The translations under genes and the position numbers were made by a program. Source: Pseudocercospora fijiensis CIRAD86 (lineage: Eukaryota; Ascomycota; Dothideomycetes; Mycosphaerellales; Mycosphaerellaceae). Taken from it: a DNA stretch of 64,000 bases. Positions 43,130 to 54,630 of this stretch are shown here, one piece after another (the stretch's first letter is position 1; each line of letters begins with the position of its first letter). Below the pieces are notes generated by a model, which was not told the DNA's origin, did no database searches, and saw only the letters and a program-made list of their open reading frames with translations. Location: positions 436,471-500,470 of the forward strand of contig NW_006921539.1 in assembly GCF_000340215.1 (NCBI RefSeq), in the 5' to 3' direction.

Positions 43130-43534
43130 ATGTCCCGCCTCCCAACCCCCTTCCACCCCACCCGCTCCGAGAAGAAATCTTTCAACAAATCCACCAAAAA
43201 AGTTTTCAAACGCCTAACAGACGAAATCGCCTCCGAATCCGACTCTCGCCCAGAAGCCCAAACATCACGCTCGTCTTTTCAGCAGCTTCGAGATTTAGAT
43301 TTGGATTTCGATTCGCACGAAGCTCTAGCATATGAAGAGCGGAAAGCAGATCTAAACGATGATCCTCGAATGGTTTTAACGGATGCGATTATGACGTTGA
43401 TGGAGTTGCAGATGAAACTTGGGAAATTGCATGCGGAAGCGTATGAGGAATTGGAGGAGTGTTTGAGACGGGTAATCAGGTTGACGAGACGGAGGGGGAG
43501 TAGTCATGCACATGCAAGTAGCAAGACGGAGTGA
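43130..43534 (+). CDS. Conserved-looking hypothetical protein (134 aa)
   Basis: A single exon. The ATG at 43130 (MSRLPTPFHPTRSEKK) is preferred over an in-frame ATG at 43031 because the extra 33 residues are low-quality Thr/His-rich sequence. The N-terminal third is basic (KKSFNKSTKKVFKRL), the middle acidic (LRDLDLDFDSHEALAYEERK). The C-terminal part is a probable amphipathic helix pair (TDAIMTLMELQMKLGKLHAE, YEELEECLRRVIRL) ending in a basic tail. No domain recognised. The predicted coiled coil suggests a partner-binding role, by inference only. Confidence 0.6.
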   Translation: MSRLPTPFHPTRSEKKSFNKSTKKVFKRLTDEIASESDSRPEAQTSRSSFQQLRDLDLDFDSHEALAYEERKADLNDDPRMVLTDAIMTLMELQMKLGKLHAEAYEELEECLRRVIRLTRRRGSSHAHASSKTE

Positions 43535-43619
43535 TGATGGTTGGGGAAACAAAACAGAGGAACGTGCTACGCTGAAATGGCATAAATTGCTAGAAATGCA
43601 TGGATACATGTCCTGTCGT

Positions 43620-44901
43620 CTAAAGCTTGCTCCTGGTCACAACAAGGGAATTGCTTGCGCTGATCACATCCACGGCTTGGCTGACCATTTCATCAATGAT
43701 AGCCTTGGCGGACTTCTTCTCGTTCGTTACAGCCGCGGCCTTACCCATCAAGAATGGTCGGGCGTTGTCCATGGTGTCATCGTCGATATCGTCACCCATG
43801 CGCTCAATGTCCCATTCTACTGGGATCGTGCCCTTGGAGGTCAACTCCTTGATCTCGTTCTGTCGGTTCTCTTCCCAGTTTTGAATGTATGGGTTATTGC
43901 GGACACGGAGTGGTCGACCGGTGAAGATGATGGTTCGGATGTTGTCGTCAAAGCCGGCGGTTCGGACGGCTTCCTGGTGAGCGCGGGGAGCACCAGCTTC
44001 CTGTGGAAACGTATTAGCGGTCATGAAAAAGGCATGTAAATGGGGTGCGAGAGGATCTCGTAAGCGGACTACTCACCTCTGAAAGCACGAATCTTGTACC
44101 AACCCAGACAGCCGAGGCGCCGAGAGCGAGAGCAGATGCAAGAGATTGTCCGTTGAAGATACCACCCGCTGCGACCACTTGCACGGGCTGACCGGTCATT
44201 GGGCTCTTGTGTCCCTTGACCAGGCTGGCGACAGTTGGGATGAGGATGGATGTTGGGACATCTCCAGTGTGGCCACCACCTTCACCTCCCTGTGCGCAGA
44301 TCAAGTCGGCACCGAGCTCAAGGCACTTCTTGACGTGCTTGGGGTGCCCGATCATGTTCATGTAGAGGATGCCGTTCTTGTGAAGCTTCTCGACAACGTG
44401 CTTGGGTGGGACACCGACGGCGGAAACGAAGAGACGGGCACCTGAATCGATGGTGATGTCGATGAGTTCGTCGAGCTTGCCCTTGGTGTAATCGTAGCTA
44501 TGAATGAACAGTTCAGCTTGCTGTGCTTTGATATCGTATGCCGCATGTTTCATACTTGGTCTTTCGTGCGCTACCGCCGACCTGTGGGAGCAGAAGATCG
44601 ACCCCGAATGGTGCTTTCTTGTCTGTGAGGAAGCTCTTGAGCTCTGCAATCTGCTCTCGAAGCATGTCTGGTGTGTATCCGACACCACCGATGACACCAA
44701 TTCCGCCTGCGTTCGTGACGGCTGCTGCGAGCTTTGGGCCGGCGGCGACGTTCATGCCCGCAAGCATGATGGGGTGGTTGATCTTCAAGAGATCGGTGGT
44801 GGCCGTGCGAATTTGCTCTGCAACGCCGTGTCAGTGCTCCATTCATTTGCATGTGATCGAGACCAGGCGCGGGACTGGGGCTGCTTACGAGGAGAAGCCA
44901 T
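43620..44901 (-). CDS. Nitronate monooxygenase (2-nitropropane dioxygenase type)
   Basis: Four exons (44889..44901, 44556..44817, 44077..44497, 43620..44000) encode 358 aa. The first exon is only 13 bp (MASP plus one base), and its use gives the expected N-terminus. FMN-dependent nitronate monooxygenases oxidise alkyl nitronates such as propionate-3-nitronate, detoxifying nitro compounds. Visible: NHPIMLAGMNVAAGPKLAAA (start of the TIM barrel), GGIGVIGGVGYTP, SAVGVPPKHVVEKLH, NMIGHPKHVKK, the FMN phosphate loop GGEGGGHTGDVPT and VVAAGGIFNGQSLASALALG. The second intron join (KTNYDYTKGKLDELID) restores the conserved sequence. Length is normal for fungal members. It is probably cytosolic or peroxisomal; no clear targeting signal is seen. 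Confidence 0.92.
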
Positions 44902-46068
44902 GGCCGCTAATGTGTCCCTGTATTGGGAGTTAAAGGAGTACTGCGTGATATGAAGCTCGTATGATGGACAGCAGGAGGAGTGAGTGAGAGAAGTGAAGAG
45001 GAAATGGTCTCTTAGAAGGCGGGCGGAGGGTGATGGCTGAGAAGTTGCCGTGCCTCGGTACTGGTCGTTTCTGCCGACACGACAAGCGCCGATCGATGAG
45101 CCGTTCTTCCAGCTCTGGCGGAACTCGTGGGGAATTCCACGTGAACCTCGATGAGCATCAGCAGATCAACGATTCTCTATCAATATCGTGGTCGCTGAAG
45201 GTCCTCCGGGCAATCGCACATCTTGTCACGGCCAAAAGAGACATGTTCTGGTCTCGGCTATCTCGGAGACCCTGGCAGCGGCACCCACGCCGCTTCGGCC
45301 CGAGCCGCTAGCGTCCGCTTTTTCTCACGTTCAACTTCGTTCAACTTCGTTCAATCTTGCACCGAAACACTCATTCCATCGCTGGACGACACATTGGCCA
45401 TGAAAAACACGCTGGGCATACTCGAAGTTCGCTCTTGCCCGTAGCAACAACGTGGATCGTCTCTCTTGGCCCATCGACATGATGTTGCCCCTACATGGCA
45501 TCCGGCGTGGACCGCGTCTGGTTCGAATGGGCAAGCCAGCTCGTGCGTTGCTTCTCACTGCCCAAAGAGACTCACGAAATTTCTCGAGAGTTGGGATATG
45601 GCGAGAAAACCTGGTCACCCCCTCCTTTGAGAACCCGGGCTCACTACCATTCAGCTGGCCGAAAGATGCGTCTGATGGGGCACGGCAGCAGCGGGCCGAG
45701 GGACAGATCGGCACGCATCGTGACATTGTGACGACCCAGACAAGACCCAGCGTAAGGGCTTCGAAAGGGAGCCCACATGTTCGCGTACCACTGTTAGCAA
45801 GCACGATCCATGGCCTGAGACAGTTCTAACTCGTGGCAGATCGCAAGAATTTCGGCAGGTTCTGGGGTTGCGCAACCTGTACTACACGACACCCTTAATA
45901 TACGACAACCGCACGCCATCTACACACAATGTTGAAGAAGCAATCAAACGACGCACAGTTGAAGAGTTCGATAAGACTTGCAGGCATTCTGGCCAACAAG
46001 GACTCTCAGCACTTGCAGTTGGTACGGCGCACCTTCAACAAATTCTGCCCCCTAACCTATTCTTGAAA
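44902..46068. other. Divergent intergenic region NMO/FOL1
   Basis: More than 1.1 kb. It contains a short tandem TTCAACTTCG repeat at 45329-45356. Antisense-overlapping frames at 45331-45829 have no motif. A possible short upstream exon of FOL1 begins with an ATG at 45929. Confidence 0.5.
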
Positions 46069-49040
46069 ATGAAAATTGGAACACGAAAAAAGAAAACACT
46101 CTTGAGTATCGAAGCGTCAGGTCAGCATACGTTACCTTTTATCCGCCTCAGCCTCGGGAGCATGCACGTTCCAAAGGTGCAGGCACGAGGTGCGCTCACC
46201 TCAGACGAGACTCCATTTCGTTTCACCGCGGTTCTGCATGCCACCGCGCATTCACAACCACAGTCCAAAACATCGATCACTTCGACACTCCTCCCCGGGA
46301 AAGAGGAGATCAGCTTCCTGCGCAGCACCTGCAATATGGTCTTGAGTCGTCTTTGTTCCGATATGCAGTTTGAGACTCCTTTAGCAGCATGTCGAAACTT
46401 TGCGGAAGCTCTGCTTCGTGTTTTGAGGTTTCGCACGCCCTATATCATTCTGACATCAGTCAAGCTTCTAGCAGAAGCAATGGGTGGCGGTGGAAACGAA
46501 TACCTCGTTCAAGCTACCTGGCGTGATTCAATCGATGTTGTCACATCTGTCGCGGAGACGAAGAAGCGCCAAGTAGATGTGGCAGTCATCAAAGACGGAG
46601 TTGCTGGTCAGGACGATGCAGGAATTGCCCCGCAGAGTGATCAGGACGAATTTGAGGTCGCCGACAGCAACGTGCCCCTCAAGTCAGCGGAACCATCCAG
46701 TTGGAGTCGCGAGATCTTGCAATCGACTAAGCGTTGGTGCCATCTTGATTCTGGTGCGTCTGAGAAGGTGGTGTCTGTATTGGATCCTCAACGAATACCG
46801 TACGTGCCATGTTAATGCCGTCAAGCTTTCACTGATATCTTCTCAGACTCGATGCTGCGAAAAGACGCTTCGGAACTCCTTTTGTAAACTTCAAAATCGA
46901 CTGGTGCCCTGAGTCCATCTCAAGTCTAGCGGATCTAGATTTCATCACAATCCTCAATGCTATTGAGGCAGCATTGGAGGCCGCTGGAGACAGCAGCGTG
47001 GCAAGTCTCGTCTGTGCTGTGGAAAGCGTCGCTAAGAAGCTTCCCCACGTCCACCGCCTGCAGGTCGACTTGCGATCTCATGCTGAGTCAATATACCAAT
47101 GCAGCACGGCAAGGCCAACCGTTGCAAGAACCCTCTTCAAGGTGTCCACAGTCATGCCAGACACGCCGAACGCTTCAAGTTCATTCCTGGTGTGCCTCCC
47201 ATCGATGGCGCTTTCCGCGACAGTACAACCTAAACTGGATTCGTCTAGCTTTGAGATGTTGGATATAGACTCTTCATCCGTTTGGAGCCCCGCGGATCTG
47301 GGACACTGGCTCAAGGAGGATATTAACGACGTGGCCAAGGAATTGTATGCACGCCACTATGAAATAGCCAGTAGTATTGTTGCCAAGAATCACTTCGCAT
47401 CTCGTTACGAAGTGGTCAGCACTGTGGCCAAGGTTGCGAAAAGCTCTGCAACGATTCTTAGACTTGCGAAGACGATCAGGATCTCGGCCTCATCGCCTCC
47501 AAAAACCGGTGTCCTGCACGCCAAAACCTCGGCCACGGCCACGGCAACGAGTCATGTTGACGCTTTCATTGCACTTGGCAGCAATGTCGGAGATAGGCTG
47601 GACGCGATCGAGCAAGCTTGCGTTGCTCTCGAGAAAGATCATACCATACGCATCCTTGAGACGAGTCCCCTCTACGAAACCAAAGCCATGTACGTGGAGG
47701 ATCAAGAGAGCTTCCTCAATGGCGTCTGCAAGGTATGCTGTGTACCTTGATTTTTCTCATTCGTATCATCACTGACATGAACAAGATTCAAACAGATCTT
47801 TCGCCAATGCAGCTCCTAGACCACCTGCAAGCAATAGAACACGACCTTGGTCGGGTTAAGATAATTGACAAGGGTCCTCGTAATATTGATCTGGACATCC
47901 TCACCTATGGCTGGGATGTCATCCGAAGTGACCGCCTGACCGTCCCACACCCTTTGATGCATGAGCGTGAGTTTGTGCTTCGGCCGCTGTCTGAGTATGT
48001 TACCGCTGATAGCCATATTCAAGTCTTGGGAACTAACCGTGTCCAGCACTTCAGGAGCCTCCTTGGCCGTTGTGAGGCTGTCTCCGAGAAAGTGGCAAAC
48101 CAGTCTTCAATGGCTGCACGAACTTTCACCATTGGAACCGCCAATGTATGCGATGACGCCTCTGTCGCCTGGCTCTGACTCGCTTCGTCCTCTGAAGCCT
48201 CAGCGACGCACTACAGTCATGTCCATCCTGAACGTAACGCCAGACTCCTTCTCGGATGGCGGAGACAACCTTAGCTCCGACATGGAAGCCTTGAGACAAA
48301 CTGTAGCAACGCACATTGCCGATGGCGCTACGATCATCGACATTGGAGGTCAATCATCTCGCCCGAACGCACCAGACATCACCGCCGATGAAGAAATCTC
48401 CCGTATTCTCCCAGCGATCGAAGCTATCAAGTCCCTTCCGGAGGCTTCAAACATCACCATTTCAGTCGACACATATCGAGCCTCCGTGGCTGAAGCCGCA
48501 ATCAAAGCCGGAGCGCATATCATCAACGATATCTCCGCTGGAACCCTCGACTCAGAAATGCTCCCAACAATCGCCAGACTACGCTGCACATACATCATGA
48601 TGCATATGCGCGGCACACCAGCCACCATGCAATCCGAAGAAAACACTTCCTATCCGAATGGCCTCATCCGAACTATCGCCTCAGAACTCCAATCCCGCCT
48701 CCAAGCAGCACAAGAAGCCGGCATTCGACGCTGGCGCATCATTCTCGATCCTGGCATCGGATTCGCGAAGACGACGGAACAGAACGCTGAGCTGCTCGGC
48801 AACTTCTCCGAGCTGAGGAATTGGAGTGGCTTGGCGACGTATCCTTGGGTGGTGGGGAGTAGTCGGAAAACTTTCATTGGAAACTTGACGGGCGTTGCGG
48901 AGGCTAAGGAGAGGGTTGAAGGTACTGCTGCTACGGTTACTGCTGCTGTTGCGGGTGGGGCGGAGATTGTGAGAGTCCACGATGTGAAGGAGATGGGGAG
49001 GGTTGTGAAGATGGCTGATGCTATGTATCGATCTGGATAA
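46069..49040 (+). CDS. FOL1: Trifunctional folate synthesis enzyme (DHNA/HPPK/DHPS)
   Basis: Four exons (46069..46799, 46847..47732, 47786..47994, 48047..49040), about 939 aa. Fol1 makes dihydropteroate from dihydroneopterin and p-aminobenzoate, probably in mitochondria. The N-terminal third corresponds to the two degenerate dihydroneopterin aldolase units (weakly conserved here). HPPK follows: FIALGSNVGDRLDAIEQAC, LETSPLYETKAMYVEDQESF, KGPRNIDLDILTYG, VPHPLMHEREFVLRPL. Then DHPS: SILNVTPDSFSDGGDNLSS, IDIGGQSSRPNAP, TISVDTYRASVAEAAI, DPGIGFAKT, GSSRKTFIG and the final VRVHDV. The 52-bp third intron (CTAAC branch site) bridges HPPK to DHPS in frame. The start is uncertain: 46069 is the first in-frame ATG, but an upstream exon from 45929 is possible. 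DHPS is the target of sulfonamides. Confidence 0.9.
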
Positions 49041-49173
49041 AAAAGGGATGGGAATGTGTTTTTTGCATAGCATGGACGTTGCAAAATGGGCATATTAAGG
49101 TGCATTGGAACGAATAGCATAGAGCATAGCGCTGTACAGTCTGCGATGTAAAACACGCTGACACGGGAGGTTT

Positions 49174-49649
49174 CTAGACGTAGTTCGATACCCTGCGCCA
49201 GGACATGATCAGCAAAACATAGACACTTCGACAGAGAGAGGAGAAAAGGCACAAACTCACTCCACCAAATTCCCATCCGGATCCCTACAATAAACACTCC
49301 TCAACCTCCCCACCGCCCCCGTCCTCTCCACTATCTCCCCATCCTCCAGCACCTCAATCCCATTCTTCGCCCACTCCTCCCGCACCTCTGCAATCGGATG
49401 TTGCGTAATAAAACACAAATCCTCACTCCCAGGCTGGACTCTTGCAGCTTTGGGTTCAAACTCAGCCCCCGATTGATGGAGATTTAGTTTTTGGGACCCA
49501 AAGGTTAAAGCGTGTCGTTCGATGCCGTCGTTGCTAAGGAAGGTCTCGTGTTTCATGCCGAGATGGGTGGTGTAGAATTCTAGGGTTTTGGGGATGGAGG
49601 TGCAGGTTAGGACGATGTGGTCGATTGAGGTGACTGTGAAGGGGGACAT
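49174..49649 (-). CDS. VOC-superfamily (glyoxalase/bleomycin-resistance-like) protein
   Basis: Two exons (49261..49649 and 49174..49192) encode 135 aa. The last exon has only 19 bp. It is supported because it changes the end from NLVE-stop to NLVEVSNYV, the usual family ending, and the intron 49193..49260 has GTGAGT/CAG ends. The fold repeats two beta-alpha-beta-beta-beta modules. Visible: IDHIVLTCTSIPKTLEFYT (first metal-ligand His in DHIV), GSQKLNLHQSG, DLCFITQHPI and the final RDPDGNLVEVSNY with the last Glu ligand. The type resembles small glyoxalase-like proteins; substrate unknown. It is convergent with FOL1 (gap 133 bp). Confidence 0.87.
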
Positions 49650-50310
49650 GGTTGTGGGGGGAATGAGGGGTTATGGAATGGTACGGATATGAGTTTCTGG
49701 TGATGGAGACTGAAGTGCCGGCTGATTTTGAATGTTGTGTACATTCTTGATTGGGTAGAAGGTGAAGTGCAAAGGCAGCTGGATGTCCGTTGTCGGGAGA
49801 AGACGTCAGAAGTGGGTCTCTGCGGAAAGCTTAATTTTGTGCTTCAAATGTTGGTCTAGATCTTTGTTCCTTCTTTAATATCACGTCGATGCAAAGCTCT
49901 CCCCCTCTCAATGCTTGGCCATGCTGAGCAATGCAGAAGCTCAACAACGATGGCCTCGGTGCCGCGAAGATGCAGGTAGGGTGCCAAAATCTGTGCTGCG
50001 GCGATCGCTGCTTTCCGGCCAAATGCGGTGTACGCTGTACGAAGCCAATCCTGACGGAGAATATGCTGATGAGGCATAATAGACTGAACGATCAGCTATT
50101 CACGTTGTCACCGAATTTCGACCTTGATTGTTTTCGACAGATTCAGTGCTAACCAAGATAATTACTGGAGCTCAATCTCGTCAAGAAGCAAGATGCTTTC
50201 AGGCCTCAGGTCTCCTTTCATCATCAGAAGGCAAGTCATCACGCGGGTGGAATGCTGAACATACTCTGTGGAATATGAAAAAGATGCATGGCACTCAGAG
50301 CGACAGCATC
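49650..50310. other. Intergenic region
   Basis: Upstream of the VOC gene and before the MFS relic. Frames present lack motifs. Confidence 0.45.
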
Positions 50311-50583
50311 ATGAAGAACCAAAACACAGATCCAAAGCAGCATGAGCTCAGCCCGCAATCCAGTTCCCACCCAAACGATCCATTAAATTGGCCCAGTCGC
50401 AAGGATAATATGACTCTCGCCGTTATAGCCTATCTCGCTTTCCTCCCAGATTTCGGCAGTAGTCTAGGAGCTGTACCATTGCTCCCGCAAGCAATACCAT
50501 GGAATCTGCCACAAATCGTCGTCGATAAGCTGTTCGAAAAGGTCGCTTGGCACAGAAATTGCTGCAGTAAGAGTCGCTGCTAG
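50311..50583 (+). pseudogene. N-terminal fragment of an MFS transporter
   Basis: The frame from an ATG at 50311 has the typical cytosolic start and first helix of fungal drug:H+ antiporter-like MFS proteins: HPNDPLNWPSRKDNMTLAVI, then AYLAFLPDFGSSLGAVPLLP. The sequence diverges after LPQAIPWNLPQ and hits a stop at 50581-50583 after only 90 codons, where about 450 are normal. No further helices are found downstream before RRN3. I read it as a truncated relic rather than a gene with a missed intron. Confidence 0.6.
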
Positions 50584-51163
50584 AATGATCATGAATTCCA
50601 TGGTTGCTTTGTTGTGGCAAAGACTGTCTGAGGTCGGATACTTGTGCGAGAGTGAATGGACGTAAGTAAGCAGTTGACCAGACTCCCCTATTTTTTTTCT
50701 CTCTGCCATCGTACAAAGGTGATATAGACACTTCGTCCGATTTTACCGTGCCGTAGACGTTAGCTGTCGCCTGCCGTGCGATCTATAGTGGACATTCTTG
50801 TACCCCCTCTCGGCTTGAAACCTCACCTCGACGACTGTTGTTGCTCCTGAATGCGTGATGGGTCGTGAGACGCTTTCATCTGAGCCCGTGATGTCTATGA
50901 AGTGATAATTCCGTTCGACGTGTTCATGTTCAGGTTCATGTCCAGTGTTGTGAATCTCGTATGAGCGATTGCGGCGCTAAATTTAAACTTTTTCATGGAT
51001 CACCGCGCGAATCCTTGCGCTTGCGTTGCACAGACGATTTCGACTCTGCTTTTGCCTCAGGACTTGGCACCGCAAACCTCACACCCACTTCGCCCACCAT
51101 ATTCTTCCGACCCGCCGCGAGGCCACCTTCGATGCTGCAACATATGCGAGCCCCCTCGTCGAC
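50584..51163. other. Upstream region of RRN3
   Basis: 580 bp between the MFS relic and the RRN3 start; no supported gene. The RRN3 frame extends upstream of 51164 without an ATG. Confidence 0.5.
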
Positions 51164-53215
51164 ATGGTCTCTGTTGCGGCACCCGTTGGCGCCATGCCAC
51201 CGCCTCCAACCCCCATCACCAAGCGACCGACGATCGGCTTGAAGCGCGACTCATCATACCTAGATACCGACGACGAAGCAGGATTATCCGTCACCACGAA
51301 AAGGCTGAGGTTCAATCCTGAAGTGCAGATCAGAGAGTATGGACTTGAGGGCGACAAGTCTGAAGCGCTGGTGAGAGAAGAAGTGCGGTCTGCAATCGAC
51401 AAGCATCTCGCGACCACAGACCACAGAGACGATACGCCGTATATCAAACTGCTGGACTTCGTCGGGCGAGAACCTGCGGATGGCGACGCTCCCAGCACAA
51501 AGCTTCTGAAGAAGTATATCGATGCAATCAGTGGTCGCATAGCAGTGCTGGGTGAATGCAGCAAGCTGGTTATTGCTATCCTGGATCTTTCCTGGCTCGG
51601 TCGCGATGACGAGTTTGTGCAGGTTTACGGGAAATTCCTAATTCTGCTTGGAAGCACATACTCCAAGTTTGTGTCCCCCACCCTCGAGAGACTGGTATCG
51701 CATTTTGAACGCTTGCCTGCATCAATGGGCAGACTACCATACGAGGAGCCTGTCTCGCGGGCAATCATGTTTGCAAGACTTCACGCGACCATCGAGAATC
51801 TTCTAGAACGCATACCCATGGCCAGTAAGGTATTGCTGAGTCAGTTCGGACGCCAATTCCCAGATGATCTGGCGAAGACCAAGATCTATCTCCAATACCA
51901 AAGACAAATCTTGCAGATCGCGAACTTAAACTCAGTACTCCATGGCGGAGTCATCGAGCTGATTATAAGGCGTCTGGTTAACATCGACGTTCAGATCCAG
52001 CGCGACATTGAAGAATTGGAAGATGACGCGGAGGAACAGCTGCTCCAGAAGCAACGACAACGTGGCGATGCTTTCGGCGGCGCTGAAGAGGACGACGACA
52101 GTGAGGATGACTCCGATTCTGAGTCCGAGATTACTGTCACTGAAGAGGAGCAAATGTTGCAAAACTTACGCCTGAAAGTCGCGAATATGGATGGTACTCA
52201 GGTGATCCTATTCCAGCACTACCATCGACTTTTCTCGACGAATCTGAGCCCCGAAGACAACGATGCCTACAACCAGCTTTGGTCGCACTTCACGAGCTTT
52301 ATCATGACACACAGATGCAGACATGCGCAATTCCTGCTCTTCCATTTTGCGCAGACATCATCCGCTTACGCCTCGAATTTCATCAATCGCTGCATCCAGA
52401 TCACCAGCAATAAAACCGCAGCACCCAACCTTCGACTGACGGCTTGCGCCTACGTGGCTAGCTTTGTCGCCCGTGGCTCCCACGTCTCCAGCGGCCTCAT
52501 TCGCAGCACCTTCATGCAGCTCGCCGACTTACTCGAAAGCTTGCGCCAAACGAGCGAGCCGCAGTGTATTGGACCTGACCGAAAGAGCTACGGCATGTAC
52601 TATGCAATCGTGCAGGCTTTGTTATACATGTTTTGCTTTCGGTGGCGGGACCTCGTCGTGCGCGACCCGGGCGACATGATTGAAGAGGACATTCTTGCAG
52701 AAGGTCGAGATCTGGCATGGTTTCCCGGAGTGAAGGAGACGCTACATCGCAACATTCATTCTGTGCTGAACCCACTGAAGGTATGCTCCCCACACATTGT
52801 GGGCGAGTTCGCAAAGATTGCAAACCACTTGCGCTTCCTCTACGTCTTCTCATTGCTGGAGCGTAACAAGCGTATTCGTCTGAGTCAAGTGCCGTCGTAC
52901 TTCAAATTAGGCGGCACGATCGACATTGGCAGAAGGGAGACGGCATTCGACCGCAAAATTGGCGAAGCTCATCATCAGCTAGAAGCATATTTCCCATTCG
53001 ATCCCTATCATCTCCCACTGAGCAAGAAATGGATCGAAGGAGAGTTCAATGCGTGGCAACTGCCACGAGGCATGAAGCAGGAGGACGACGAAGAGGAGGA
53101 TGATGATGAAAGTGGTGAAGAGGAGGAGTATGAAAGTGACGAAGAATCTCTACCTGGAGACCTTACTGTGCAGCCTCCAGTATCTTCGGGAATACTGGCC
53201 ATGAGCGGCAATTGA
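51164..53215 (+). CDS. RRN3: RNA polymerase I transcription initiation factor Rrn3
   Basis: A single exon of 683 aa from the ATG at 51164 (MVSVAAPVGAMPPPPTP). Rrn3 (TIF-IA) binds the Pol I stalk and brings the polymerase to rDNA promoters in the nucleolus. The body consists of HEAT-like helical repeats: YIKLLDFVG, RIAVLGECSKLVIAILDLSW, FGRQFPDDLAKTKIYLQYQR and others. A conserved core reads HRCRHAQFLLFHFAQTS and PNLRLTACAYVASFVARGSH, followed by YAIVQALLYMFCFRWRDLV and SLLERNKRI. An internal acidic loop (EEDDDSEDDSDSESE) and an acidic C-terminal tail are usual. Length is close to fungal orthologues. No intron signs. Confidence 0.94.
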   Translation: MVSVAAPVGAMPPPPTPITKRPTIGLKRDSSYLDTDDEAGLSVTTKRLRFNPEVQIREYGLEGDKSEALVREEVRSAIDKHLATTDHRDDTPYIKLLDFVGREPADGDAPSTKLLKKYIDAISGRIAVLGECSKLVIAILDLSWLGRDDEFVQVYGKFLILLGSTYSKFVSPTLERLVSHFERLPASMGRLPYEEPVSRAIMFARLHATIENLLERIPMASKVLLSQFGRQFPDDLAKTKIYLQYQRQILQIANLNSVLHGGVIELIIRRLVNIDVQIQRDIEELEDDAEEQLLQKQRQRGDAFGGAEEDDDSEDDSDSESEITVTEEEQMLQNLRLKVANMDGTQVILFQHYHRLFSTNLSPEDNDAYNQLWSHFTSFIMTHRCRHAQFLLFHFAQTSSAYASNFINRCIQITSNKTAAPNLRLTACAYVASFVARGSHVSSGLIRSTFMQLADLLESLRQTSEPQCIGPDRKSYGMYYAIVQALLYMFCFRWRDLVVRDPGDMIEEDILAEGRDLAWFPGVKETLHRNIHSVLNPLKVCSPHIVGEFAKIANHLRFLYVFSLLERNKRIRLSQVPSYFKLGGTIDIGRRETAFDRKIGEAHHQLEAYFPFDPYHLPLSKKWIEGEFNAWQLPRGMKQEDDEEEDDDESGEEEEYESDEESLPGDLTVQPPVSSGILAMSGN

Positions 53216-53506
53216 GATTGAACGGGACAATGACTTGAAAAGTGCAGCGCTATAGCATCGGAGTTTGGAAGGGATCCCGTGAAAACATTAGCGTGGCGTT
53301 GGGTCCAAGGAGGAAAAGACGCTCTTCTTTCATGAACATAGCAGCGTCTTGACTTGAGCATCAGCGCATCTGTCGTCACTTATATACGATGAATGAAACG
53401 ACAATCGCGTGCAGGTTCCAAACAGGTCTCATTCCACATGTCCGAACCTCCCTCCCTCCTCCACAATACACATTACCACTTCCGAGCTCTATCCTCCGTC
53501 ACTATC

Positions 53507-54407
53507 TCAACCACTCTTCTTCGCAGCCTCCAAATGCCACTCCATCACCTTCTCAAAAACCCCCTTCCCATCCCTCTCAATCACATCCCCATGACACGGC
53601 ACAATCCTCTCAAACCCCCACTCCGAAATCCTCTTCATACTCTCATTAAACTCCCCCCGATCCGTCGCACTGAGCGCATACCACAGCAACCTCTTCTGCC
53701 AAATCGCCGTCCCTTGCGTATTCTGCAGTCCAATCACGAGTTTCGTGAGAAGCCCGGTATTTGCCGACGTAGAGGTCTTGGAGAATTGCTCTGTTGCGGG
53801 TAGGTTGAAGAGGAGGTCTGCTTCGATTAGAGTGCGGGAGGGTTTGTGGTGGAAGATCAGTTCTTTGTTGGTGTGCGACCAGACGTATTCGGTTTGGAAT
53901 TCGGAGTCGAAGGGTGGGTCGACGGAAGGGGGACTGGGGTCTGATTTGCGGAAGAGGTGGAGGTTGGAGGCGGGGAGGTTGGAGTATTTTTGTTGGGCGC
54001 GGAGAGAGGGGAGGGTTTCTGGGGCGAGGATTTTGGCTTCTGGGTAGGCCTGTAGGTATGGAGGTTGGAATTAGTTTGATGGATGGAATGATATGTGGAT
54101 GGAGGTTTGATGGCTTTCTTGCCTTGTGCCAGCTTTCTAGAAACATGTGATGTTCTTGGTCTAGTGCTACGAGGTATCGAACGGTTCCCATGTCGTTGGT
54201 TTCTTTCTTGACGGTTTCTGTCAAGGCGACGGGAGAGAATACGGCTAGAGATCCGGTTGCCATTCGTACGATTGTGCCTCTTCCGCCGATTTTGATTCTT
54301 CCCATGCGGAGGAAGGGCGTGCTGCAGGTCATGATATCGGGGGTGAGTTTGCGAATTATCATCACCTTCTCTGGGTCGGTTGGGATGAGTTTGGATATGT
54401 TGGACAT
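53507..54407 (-). CDS. DUF4336 family protein
   Basis: Two exons (54123..54407 and 53507..54049) encode 275 aa. The intron starts with GC (AAG|GCAAGA) and ends CTACAG; this GC-AG intron is required to join ESWHKA to YPEAKILAPE in frame. DUF4336 proteins resemble degenerate metallo-beta-lactamases. Seen here: TGSLAVFSPVALTETVKKE, the MGTVRYLVALDQEHHMFLES motif near the expected first His cluster, SRTLIEADLLFNLP and RIVPCHGDVIERDGK near the end, which holds a His-Gly-Asp metal-type motif. Enzymatic activity is not established for the family. It converges tail to tail with RRN3. Confidence 0.88.
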
Positions 54408-54630
54408 GGTTGCGGTGTGATGTGATGTGGATGAGAGAAGGGTATGTGAGAGAAAACAACTTATCTTCTGCGCGTCAGCTTCACGCCATCGGTATCAGCA
54501 TCAGCATCATCCATTACAAACCAAGCAAGAACAAACGCGATCGATACAACGACAAGAATTGTTTATACGACGTCACCACCGCGTTGCATAAGGTTTCACA
54601 AGGGCGGGAAGATCCGAGCCTGGGTCTTTG

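Noticed and set aside
45331..45829. Antisense-overlapping frames between NMO and FOL1
   Set aside because: Both strands are open over the same stretch, without domains; treated as promoter DNA.
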